Below, in pieces: positions 24,085 through 33,142 of a stretch of DNA of 41,563 nt. The DNA is from Caulobacterales bacterium. Its GTDB lineage: Bacteria; Pseudomonadota; Alphaproteobacteria; Caulobacterales; Caulobacteraceae. Each line of letters opens with the position of its first letter. Position 1 is the first letter of the stretch. Where the stretch lies: the NCBI GenBank assembly GCA_016183935.1, contig JACPDR010000050.1, forward strand, positions 1-41,563, read 5' to 3'. Under the pieces are notes generated by a model that ran no database searches, was not told the DNA's origin, and worked only from the letters and a program-made list of their open reading frames with translations. The position numbers were made by a program, and so were the translations under genes.

Positions 24085-24669
24085 CTATTCGTCAGCCGAC
24101 TGCAGCGGGCGAACGGCGAGCCGGCCAGTCGGCGGCCCCTCCGGACGGGCCAGACGGCGTTCGTATCCCAGCGCGGCCCCGGCCGGCGAATAGCCGGGGA
24201 AGACGTAGCCGCCGTCGTCGAAATACGAATCATAGCCGTAGCCGCGGCCATAGCCGTAACCGTACGGATAGCCGTTCTCGACCTGGCGGACGCTGATATC
24301 CAGCCGGCCGCTCTCGCCGAGCGGCAGCGACATCGCCGCGCCGTAGTCGCGATACCCCCCCGTGCCGAATCCGACGCTGACCTCGCCGTGCGGCTGGCGA
24401 TCGTCGCGCCACATCGGCGAGTCGCCGTCGGACGATGGAGCGGGCGCGCGGGCCGCCAGCCACTGCGCGATCTGCTGATCGGTGCTCAGGCGGTGCGGGT
24501 CCGTGATCTGTCCTTCGCCATCGACCGGCGGCGCGACGGGCGCGGCGGTCGCGTCCAGGGCCACGGGGGTTGCGGGCGCGGTGGTCACCACGCCGTCCGG
24601 ATCGCCCACGGGCTCCGGCGCCGGGGCGCCCGTCAGGGCCGCCGTCACAAGCAGCGCGGTGATCAGCAT
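24085..24669 (-). CDS. Secreted Tyr/Gly-rich protein of unknown function
   Basis: This 194-aa protein has a short signal sequence (MLITALLVTAALTGAPA). An Ala/Pro/Thr-rich disordered stretch runs to about residue 60, and LSTDQQIAQWLAARAP follows. A beta-rich segment (GEVSVGFGTGGYRDYGAAMSL, LDISVRQVE) leads into the tract YPYGYGYGRGYGYDSYFDDG. The repeating Y-G pairs suggest a surface or adhesive, low-complexity region. No family is recognised. It lies 49 bp upstream of the msrB end, on the same strand. Confidence 0.65.
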   Translation of the reverse strand: MLITALLVTAALTGAPAPEPVGDPDGVVTTAPATPVALDATAAPVAPPVDGEGQITDPHRLSTDQQIAQWLAARAPAPSSDGDSPMWRDDRQPHGEVSVGFGTGGYRDYGAAMSLPLGESGRLDISVRQVENGYPYGYGYGRGYGYDSYFDDGGYVFPGYSPAGAALGYERRLARPEGPPTGRLAVRPLQSADE

Positions 24670-24718
24670 GGGTTCGACTCCTGCGGCGCGACCACCCTAG
24701 CTCCAAATGCGGCCAAGG

Positions 24719-25204
24719 TCAGGCCGCGCCGTCGCCGCGATTCAGCGGGTCCGGAAGCGGCTCGCCCTCCGGGACGAAGGCGAGAGCCACGGAGTTGATG
24801 CAGTAGCGCAGCCCCGTCGGCGGCGGGCCGTCCGGAAAGACGTGGCCCTGATGGCTGTCGCAGCGGGCGCAGCGGGTCTCGGTCCGGGTCATGCCGTGCG
24901 ACCGGTCGGTGACCGTCCTCACATGGGTCGCATCGACCGGCTCCGTGAAGCTGGGCCAGCCCGTGCCGCTCTCGAACTTGGTTCCGGCCCGGAACAGCGG
25001 CAGGCCGCATTCCCGGCAGCAGAACACGCCCGCGCGCTTCTCGCCCAGCAGCGTGCCGCAGAACGGCGCCTCCGTGCCGTGGGCCAGCAGGACCCGCTTC
25101 TCCTCCGGCGACAGGTCGGCCTCGAGCCTCTCGCGCTCGGCCTCGTCCGGCGGGGTCAGGTCGAAGCCCGAAGGCGAGCGCAGGGTCGGGGCGATGTCGG
25201 TCAT
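24719..25204 (-). CDS. msrB: Peptide-methionine (R)-S-oxide reductase MsrB
   Basis: This 161-aa enzyme reduces the R-epimer of methionine sulphoxide in oxidised proteins. Zinc-binding pairs are CREC (in FCCRECGLPLF) and CARC (TRCARCDSHQGHVFPDG). The catalytic Cys sits in RYCINSVAL. FESGTGWPSF is the family's conserved substrate loop. The ATG at 25204 is preferred over an open frame 12 codons longer that runs into the upstream hairpin. It is cytoplasmic and has no fused MsrA. Confidence 0.95.
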   Translation of the reverse strand: MTDIAPTLRSPSGFDLTPPDEAERERLEADLSPEEKRVLLAHGTEAPFCGTLLGEKRAGVFCCRECGLPLFRAGTKFESGTGWPSFTEPVDATHVRTVTDRSHGMTRTETRCARCDSHQGHVFPDGPPPTGLRYCINSVALAFVPEGEPLPDPLNRGDGAA

Positions 25205-25219
25205 GCCTCCGAAATAGGA

Positions 25220-25253
25220 AGGGCCGGACGGGGGTTCCACCCCGCCCGGCCCT
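25220..25253 (-). terminator. Hairpin terminator between the S41-like gene and msrB
   Basis: A 14-bp stem with one mismatch (AGGGCCGGACGGGG/CCCCGCCCGGCCCT) and a 6-nt loop lies 38 bp after the S41-like stop. TTCCTATTTC follows on the minus strand, just before the msrB ribosome-binding site. Confidence 0.6.
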
Positions 25254-25290
25254 GAATCCCGCGCTCAAGTCGCGCGAAGCGCGGCGGCGC

Positions 25291-26784
25291 CTACTGGAAA
25301 AGCGAACCCACCCAGGCCCGGACGGCGGCCTCGTCCACGGGATTGCCCGTGTAGGTCAGTCCCTGCTCCGGAATGAACGGCTGGTTGTTGCCGCGCTGGC
25401 GCGAGGTCCAGGCCTTGTGGCCGTAGCTCAGGTCCGCATAGGTCGACGGCAGGCGTTCCACGGTCTGTTCGATGAAGATCGAGTCCGCCGCCGTGGTCGA
25501 GCCGGCGATCCGCACGTTGGGCAGACGGCTGACCAGGTCGAGGGTGTCGAGGCAGCCGCCCGAGCAGCCGGCGTCGACCAGCACCACGATCGGCCCCTGC
25601 ACGGGATTGACCGCGTTGGGATCGACGGCCGTGGCCGCCTGCGGCTGGGTGAAGCTCGGCTGGCCCGCGGCGAGGGCGGCGTCGAACGCAGCCAGCACGG
25701 CCTCGGTCTGGGCGATGACCTCCGGCGCTTCATAGACGAAGCGGGCGTCCTGCTTCATCCGGCCGATGACCTCGGCGTACCACTGGCGGTTTCCCGGGGT
25801 GGCGCGATAGGTGAAGTCGCCGCCGGTCGGCTGGCGGCTCTGGGTGAATTCCGAAGTCCAGATGCGGTTCAGCACGCCGTAGCCGCGCGCCGTCGAACCC
25901 AGGTTCGAGGCGCCGCTGCCGCCGCGCAGATCGAGCACGAAGCCCTGCGGGCCCTGGATCGCCGCCAGCTGGCCTTCCAGTTGCGCGTTGAAAGCGTCCC
26001 AGCCGGCGTCGTCGGCGAACGAGTGGACGTTGATCCACGGCCGGCCGTTGACCGTCTCGATCGACAGCGGCACGGGGCCCGGCGTGTACAGGGTGGCGCG
26101 GTACGCGGCCTCGAGACTGGCCGGATCGACCGGAACGGGGCGCAATTCATAATCGCGCTCGCGGCGGTTGCCGACCTTGAACTTGCAGGTCGAGGGCGTG
26201 CCGCCGGCGTAGGGGTTGTTCCGGTTCCACAGAAGATACGGCGCGGAGGTGACACGCCCGGCCTCGGTGGTCAGGTCGCCTTCCCACAGGTCCAGCTTGG
26301 CGCGCGAATATTCGTCGATCGGGGTCAGGTTGCACTCGGTGACGACGGCTCCGACCGGCGGCAGACGGCGCACGCCCGGCTGGACGTAGGTGACCACGTA
26401 CTGGCCGTCGCGCCAGCCGGTGGCCAGGCCGGGCCAGCTGTTCGCCGTGAAGCGGTCGGCCGCGGTTTCGTAGCTCGGGCGGATGACGATGTTCGAATCG
26501 CGGAAGCCGGCGGCGTAATAGCCCAGCAGATAGGCGTGGCTGGATCCGCTATTCGACTGGCCGGCCTTGGACAGGGCGTCCTGCAGGCCGGCGTCGAGCC
26601 AGGCGCGGAAGGTGTCGCTGGCTTGTCCGGGCACCACCGGGGCCGGGTGGTTGGCGGCCAGCTCGTCATGCGCCGCCTGCAGGTCCTGACGGGCCAGGGC
26701 GCGCCAGTCCTGCGCGAAAGCGGAGCCGGCGCTGAGCGCCACGGTCAGGGCCGCGGTCGCGGCGACGGGGAGGATACGGGACAT
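25291..26784 (-). CDS. Secreted S41-like peptidase-fold protein
   Basis: This 497-aa protein has a Sec signal peptide (MSRILPVAATAALTVALSAG...AFAQ). The C-terminal half resembles the tail-specific protease (S41) core: LYTPGPVPLSIETVNGRPWI, GFVLDLRGGSGASN and VLVDAGCSGGCLDTLDLVSRL. The last segment sits where the nucleophile Ser of S41 enzymes lies, flanked here by two Cys. No PDZ domain is obvious. Catalysis is inferred from the fold only. The ATG at 26784 immediately precedes the signal peptide; the open frame extends 50 codons upstream without looking coding. It is divergent from the propionyl-CoA carboxylase gene. Confidence 0.7.
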   Translation of the reverse strand: MSRILPVAATAALTVALSAGSAFAQDWRALARQDLQAAHDELAANHPAPVVPGQASDTFRAWLDAGLQDALSKAGQSNSGSSHAYLLGYYAAGFRDSNIVIRPSYETAADRFTANSWPGLATGWRDGQYVVTYVQPGVRRLPPVGAVVTECNLTPIDEYSRAKLDLWEGDLTTEAGRVTSAPYLLWNRNNPYAGGTPSTCKFKVGNRRERDYELRPVPVDPASLEAAYRATLYTPGPVPLSIETVNGRPWINVHSFADDAGWDAFNAQLEGQLAAIQGPQGFVLDLRGGSGASNLGSTARGYGVLNRIWTSEFTQSRQPTGGDFTYRATPGNRQWYAEVIGRMKQDARFVYEAPEVIAQTEAVLAAFDAALAAGQPSFTQPQAATAVDPNAVNPVQGPIVVLVDAGCSGGCLDTLDLVSRLPNVRIAGSTTAADSIFIEQTVERLPSTYADLSYGHKAWTSRQRGNNQPFIPEQGLTYTGNPVDEAAVRAWVGSLFQ

Positions 26785-26901
26785 CAAAGTCGGGCTCCGG
26801 AGCCGTGGGAACAGGGAACGGGCAGCGTTAAACCCTATACGGGCGGGGCTTGCCAACCCCGTACCCCCATCCATTGAACGCCCCCGTCGGTTTACTCGCT
26901 T

Positions 26902-26944
26902 GTGATCGCGGCCTAATCGGGGCGGCGCCCTCACCGGCGATCAC
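26902..26944. promoter_or_regulatory. Inverted repeat upstream of the propionyl-CoA carboxylase gene
   Basis: GTGATCGC (26902-26909) and its exact complement GCGATCAC (26937-26944) flank a 27-bp spacer, ending 24 bp before the ATG. This could be a paired operator half-site or a stem in the leader. It is in the only regulatory space shared by the two divergent genes. Confidence 0.35.
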
Positions 26945-26968
26945 GTTCGCTTCAGAGCCCACACACGC

Positions 26969-28954
<1,986 letters not shown>

Positions 28955-29011
28955 CGGGCCACCCGGCGGAACAGCCGATCCAGCTCCCGGACCGACCGTC
29001 CCGCCGCCGTG

Positions 29012-30739
29012 TCACCAGGCGAAGCCGAAGCTGCCGCCGCCCATGGCGTCGCCGCCCGAGGTCGCCGAGACGCCGATGTTGACGGCGGTCCGGGGCGAGA
29101 TCGTGCGGCTGTAGCCGACCGACAGCGCGCCCTCGCCGCCATAGCCCCCGACGCCGACGACCAGCCGGTTCTGGGCGCCCGTGCCCTGGCCGGCGGTGTT
29201 GCCTGCCATGACCGCGAAGGCCGCGCTCATCGCGCCCAGCCGCCGCATGTCGTCGTCGACGCGGCCGAAGCGGTCGTCCAGCGCCAGGTCGAGGGCGCTG
29301 ATGCGCGTGTCGGTGTAGCTGTTGGCCGCCGACAGCGCGGCCGCGCTGCGGGTGTCGGCATAGGCGTTGGCCGTGGACAGGGTGGAGGCGCTGGCGGTCG
29401 CCAGCTGCTCGACATTGACGGCGTCGGTGGCCGCGATGCCGGCGGCCACATTGACGACCCGCCGCTCGCCTCCGGCCGCGCCGACAGACACGACGTTGTC
29501 CTGATCGGCGACCGAGCCGGCGCCGATGGCGACGCTGTTGACGCCGCTGGCGACGGTATTGGCGCCCAACGCCGTCGAGCCGGAGCCGGCGGCCGTGCTG
29601 TTGTAGCCATAGGCCGCGCTCCAGCTCGCGCTGGCCTCGCTCAGGTAGCCATAGGTCGAGGCCCCCTCTCCGCTCGCCGCGCTGAAAGAGCCGCTCGCGG
29701 TGCTGCCCTCGGCCGAGGCGACCGAGTCCGCGCCCAACGCCGTCGTATTGGAGGCGTTGGCCAGGCTGTTGTAGCCGAAGGCCGCGCTCCGGTCCCCGCT
29801 GGCTTCGCTCTGGACGCCGAAGGCCGAGGAGATCGCCCCGCTCGCCTGGCTGAAACTGCCCGTCGCGGTGCTCGAGAGGCCGGCGGCGAGGCTGCCGACG
29901 CCGCTGGCGGTCGAATTGTCGCCCGACGCCATGCTGCCGACGCCGGTCGCGGTCGAGGCGAGCCCCGTCGCCCGGCTGAAGGCGCCGAGGGCGGTGGTCG
30001 AGACGCCGGAGGCCAGACTGTCGGTTCCGAAGGCCGCGCTGCTGGAGCCGGACGCCGCGCTGCGTCGGCCGTAGGCGCTGGCGTCCACGCCCGAGGCCAC
30101 GCTGGCCGCGCCCATCGCCGTCGAGTCGCCGCCGGTGGCCTGGGCGCCGCTGCCGATCGCGGTGCCGAAACCGCCGGAAGCGACGCTGAACCCACCCATC
30201 GCAATGGAGGCGAGTCCGGACGCCTCGGATCCGGCGCCGACGGCGATGCTGGAGATGCCCGAAGCGCTGGTGTTCTGGCCCACCGCCGTCGAACCCGCCC
30301 CCGACGCGGAGCTGCCGGCGCCGACGGCGGTCGCGCCGGGGGCACCTGCGTAGCTGATGGCGCCCAGCGCCGTCGAACTGTTCCCCGCGGCGTTGCTGAG
30401 GTAGCCGGTGGCCGTGGCGTTCTCGCCAAAGCCGTTGCTGTTGAGTCCCGTGGCGGTCGAGCGGGCGCCGCTGGCGTTGCTGCCGGCGCCGGTCGCCGTC
30501 GCCCCGTCGGCCGTCGCCAACGCGCCCGAACCCGTGGCCGTGCTGTTCTCGCCCGAGGCTGTCGCAGCCGGCCCGCACGCCAGCGAATTGACTCCCGTCG
30601 CGGTCGCGCCCGCGCCCCCCGCCGGGATGGTCTCGCACACCACCTGCGCCTGCGCGGGCGACGCCCCGAGCGCCGCGGACAGCATCAGCGTCCCCGCGCC
30701 CAGGGCGCTCGACACCAGCAGGGATCTCAACAAGGCCAT
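29012..30739 (-). CDS. Trimeric autotransporter adhesin (YadA-like), larger paralogue
   Basis: This 575-aa surface adhesin has a signal peptide (residues 1-32, ending SPAQAQ). A head of about 27 tandem 14-residue units of the form SxASGxxSTAxGxx follows, i.e. Hep/Hag YadA head repeats that build a left-handed beta-roll. A neck/stalk comes next (AATDAVNVEQLATASASTLS, then a YTDTR coiled coil). The C-terminal membrane anchor (about the last 75 residues, FAVMAGNTAGQGTG ... GSFGFAW) ends in aromatic Trp for BAM insertion. Three chains would form one 12-stranded barrel. The ATG at 30739 has a GAGGA ribosome-binding site at 30747-30751. The head encodes about 42-bp DNA repeats that could expand or shrink. 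It diverges from an HTH regulator. Confidence 0.92.
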   Translation of the reverse strand: MALLRSLLVSSALGAGTLMLSAALGASPAQAQVVCETIPAGGAGATATGVNSLACGPAATASGENSTATGSGALATADGATATGAGSNASGARSTATGLNSNGFGENATATGYLSNAAGNSSTALGAISYAGAPGATAVGAGSSASGAGSTAVGQNTSASGISSIAVGAGSEASGLASIAMGGFSVASGGFGTAIGSGAQATGGDSTAMGAASVASGVDASAYGRRSAASGSSSAAFGTDSLASGVSTTALGAFSRATGLASTATGVGSMASGDNSTASGVGSLAAGLSSTATGSFSQASGAISSAFGVQSEASGDRSAAFGYNSLANASNTTALGADSVASAEGSTASGSFSAASGEGASTYGYLSEASASWSAAYGYNSTAAGSGSTALGANTVASGVNSVAIGAGSVADQDNVVSVGAAGGERRVVNVAAGIAATDAVNVEQLATASASTLSTANAYADTRSAAALSAANSYTDTRISALDLALDDRFGRVDDDMRRLGAMSAAFAVMAGNTAGQGTGAQNRLVVGVGGYGGEGALSVGYSRTISPRTAVNIGVSATSGGDAMGGGSFGFAW

Positions 30740-30848
30740 CGGTCTATCCTCGAACAGGCGGGTCGTCCCGCGATTGGAGGCAGGCTTTTCGGGACCGGAA
30801 CGCCGTGCGGTGAGGTGCATCGGCGGACTCCACGGCGCCGTCCCAAAA

Positions 30849-30862
30849 TGCAACGGGTTGCA
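30849..30862. promoter_or_regulatory. Perfect 14-bp palindrome, candidate operator
   Basis: TGCAAC-GG-GTTGCA is exactly self-complementary outside its 2-bp centre. It lies 31 bp before the HTH gene start and 110 bp before the adhesin start, in their shared 153-bp intergenic region. The size and symmetry fit a site for a dimeric helix-turn-helix protein; binding is inferred. Confidence 0.5.
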
Positions 30863-30892
30863 CGTCGGTCGGGAATGCGTCACGTTTCGCGC

Positions 30893-31774
30893 ATGCCCGA
30901 CGCCGCCTTCTCGTCAAAGCTGCAGCTGGTTCTCAAGGCCCTGTCGGTCAGCCGGGGCCGGCTCGCGGCGGAGATCGGCGTCGACAAGTCGCTGGCCGGG
31001 CGTTGGTGTTCGGGCGCGGTCAGGCCCGGCTCTCATAACCTGGAGCGCCTGACGCGGTTCGTGGCCGCCCAGCGGCCCGGCTTCACCCTGCTGGACTGGG
31101 ATCGCGATCTCGAAGACCTGGCCGCCCTGTTCGGCGTGGCCTGGCCGCCGCAGCCCGAGGTCGCGCCAGAGACCTACGGCATTCCCCTGCCCGGGCTCGA
31201 GACCGCGCGGCTGATCACGGCGCATCGCGGCGATGTCTATGAGGGTTTCTGGCGCTCGACCCGGCCGGCGGTGGTCGCGCCCGGGCGCTTCTGCCACGAC
31301 CATGGCCGGTTCCGGCGAGGGCCCAGCGGCCTGCTGGAGTTCGTGCTCGGTAATCCAGACCTCCGCTTCGTCGGCTGGGCCATGCCGTTCGAGGGGCAGT
31401 TGTTCGTGATCACATCCGATCCCACCGGGATCATGCCGAGCTTCGTGATCGTGAACGGAGTGCCGATGCCGAAGGCGACCCTGCTGGACGGCATCATCCT
31501 GACCGCCTTCAACGCCCTTCGGGTGCCGGCGGCCTATCCCATCATCCTCGAGCGAATCGGCGACCTGACCGGCGATACGGAGGCGGACGACGCGACGCTC
31601 GCGGCGTTGATGGCGGACAACGAGCAATTCGCGCCCGAGGGGTCGGTCCCCGCCCACATCGTCGAGCACCTTCTGCGCGACGTCGGGCCCCTCGCGGCGG
31701 CCCAGGGCGGAGACCTGCTCCTGACGGCGTCCCGGACGTCCCGGCTTTCGTCGCACATGGCGGGGGAGCCGTAG
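30893..31774 (+). CDS. HTH (XRE-like) DNA-binding protein with C-terminal domain of unknown type
   Basis: This 293-aa protein has an N-terminal helix-turn-helix (about residues 7-55: LQLVLKALSVSRGRLAAEIG, VDKSLAGRWCSGAVRPGSHN, LERLTRFVAAQ). It resembles the Cro/CI-type fold. The rest, about 200 residues, has predicted mixed alpha/beta content (AHRGDVYEGFWRSTRPAVV, FVGWAMPFEGQLFVITSDPTG). I cannot match it to a known sensor family. It is transcribed away from the adhesin at 29012, and another adhesin converges on it, so it probably controls one or both. An alternative ATG at 30875 would add six residues (MRHVSR). Confidence 0.7.
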   Translation: MPDAAFSSKLQLVLKALSVSRGRLAAEIGVDKSLAGRWCSGAVRPGSHNLERLTRFVAAQRPGFTLLDWDRDLEDLAALFGVAWPPQPEVAPETYGIPLPGLETARLITAHRGDVYEGFWRSTRPAVVAPGRFCHDHGRFRRGPSGLLEFVLGNPDLRFVGWAMPFEGQLFVITSDPTGIMPSFVIVNGVPMPKATLLDGIILTAFNALRVPAAYPIILERIGDLTGDTEADDATLAALMADNEQFAPEGSVPAHIVEHLLRDVGPLAAAQGGDLLLTASRTSRLSSHMAGEP

Positions 31775-31834
31775 GGCCGGCGGACCGGATCGGATGCGGG
31801 GAGACGAGTCCTTTCCCCATCCGCACTCACGGCC

Positions 31835-31859
31835 CCTGCGGCGACCACGATGCCGCAGG
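31835..31859. terminator. Hairpin between convergent HTH and adhesin genes
   Basis: CCTGCGGC/GCCGCAGG forms a perfect 8-bp stem with a 9-nt loop. It sits midway in the 169-bp convergent gap and can act on both strands. No T-run follows. Confidence 0.45.
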
Positions 31860-31943
31860 CGGTTCCGCCGGCCGAGGCGGGTTTGGAGGGCAGGCCCCCG
31901 GCGGGCCGATCCTGTCTCGCGGATCAGCCGTCCTGCCGCCGCG

Positions 31944-32996
31944 TCACCAGGCGAAGCCGAAGCTGCCGCCGCCCATGGCCGCGCCGTCCGAGGTCGCGGA
32001 GACGCCGATGTTGAAGGCGGTTTGGGGCGTGATCGTGCGGCTGTAGCCGACCGACAGGGCGCCCTCGCCGCTGTAGCCGCCGACGCCGACGACCAGTCGA
32101 TTGGACGCGCCCGTGCCCTGGCCGGCGGTGTTGCCGGCCATGACCGCGAAGGCGGCGCTCATCGCGCCCATGCGCCGCATCTCGTCATCCACACGGCCGA
32201 AGCGGTCGTCGAGGGCCAGGCCGAAGGCGCTCAGCCGGGTGTCTGTATAGTCGTTGGCGGCGGACAGGGCCGCCGCGCTGCTGGCGTCGGTATAGGCGTT
32301 GGCCGACGACAGGGTCGTGGCGCTGCTGGCGTCGGTATAGGCGTTGGCCGATGACAGGGTGCCGGCGCTCACCGCCGTCAACTGCCCGACGTTGACCGCA
32401 TCGGTCGCCCCGACGCCGTCGGCGACGTTGACGATCCGGCGTTCGCCGCCGGCCGACCCGATCGAGACCGTATTGTCCTGGTCGGCGAAGGAGGCGGCGC
32501 CCAGGGCGACGCTGTTGGCGCCCGAAGCCACGCTGGCCACCCCGATCGCCGTGGACCCTTCTCCCGTCGCGGAGCTGAAGGTTCCGTAGGCCGCCGACGC
32601 TTCGCCGGTGGCTTGGCTCTGCGCGCCGTACGCCGCCGAAACCAGCCCGCTCGCCTCGCTGGCGTAGCCGGTCGCGGTGCTCAAGGCGCCGGACGCGGCG
32701 CCGCTGGACCCGATGGCCGTCGAACCGTCGCCCGACGCCGTGGCGTCGACGCCGGTGGCGGTGGCGGCGAAACCGGTCGCCTGGCTGAAATAACCGGTCG
32801 CCGTGCTGTTCGGACCCGAGGCCGTCGCGGCCGGTCCGCAGGCCAGCGAATTGGGGCCGGTCGCGCTGGCGCCCCCGCCGCCGGCGGGAATGGTTTCGCA
32901 GACCGACTGGGCCCGCGCGGGCGACGCCCCGGCGACCACGCCCAGCAATAGCGTCGCGACGCCGACGGCGCCCGACATCATCAGAATTCTCTTCAT
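31944..32996 (-). CDS. Trimeric autotransporter adhesin (YadA-like), smaller paralogue
   Basis: This 350-aa paralogue of the adhesin at 29012 shares the N-terminal CETIPAGG motif after a signal peptide (residues 1-30, ending SPARAQ). It has about ten 14-residue head repeats. The stalk contains a tandem duplicated LSSANAYTDASSA unit, and the membrane anchor ends GSFGFAW. The last 90 residues differ at only about nine positions from the other copy. The ATG at 32996 is preceded by an AGGGGGC ribosome-binding site. It lies after the HTH gene in convergent orientation and 147 bp after the MHS transporter stop on the same strand. Confidence 0.92.
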   Translation of the reverse strand: MKRILMMSGAVGVATLLLGVVAGASPARAQSVCETIPAGGGGASATGPNSLACGPAATASGPNSTATGYFSQATGFAATATGVDATASGDGSTAIGSSGAASGALSTATGYASEASGLVSAAYGAQSQATGEASAAYGTFSSATGEGSTAIGVASVASGANSVALGAASFADQDNTVSIGSAGGERRIVNVADGVGATDAVNVGQLTAVSAGTLSSANAYTDASSATTLSSANAYTDASSAAALSAANDYTDTRLSAFGLALDDRFGRVDDEMRRMGAMSAAFAVMAGNTAGQGTGASNRLVVGVGGYSGEGALSVGYSRTITPQTAFNIGVSATSDGAAMGGGSFGFAW

Positions 32997-33142
32997 GGCT
33001 ATTGCCCCCTTTTCGCAACCTGCGGGCGATTCCGTGAACAGGTCCAGCCTTGGGGACGGAACGCCATTCAGCTGGGCGAACCCGATCGGGGCCGGCGGCG
33101 TCGCACAGGGCCGCGGACCCGCGGGGCGGGCCGGGCCGGGAA

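Noticed and set aside
29450..30660. Regularly spaced repeats that could suggest a CRISPR-like array
   Set aside because: The repeats are 42 bp, in frame, without unique spacers, and encode YadA head units.
29009..31774. Very long plus-strand frame (921 codons) spanning the adhesin gene
   Set aside because: Its first two thirds are the antisense of the adhesin repeats (Arg/Gly-rich, no domains). Only the last 293 codons, from 30893, look like protein.
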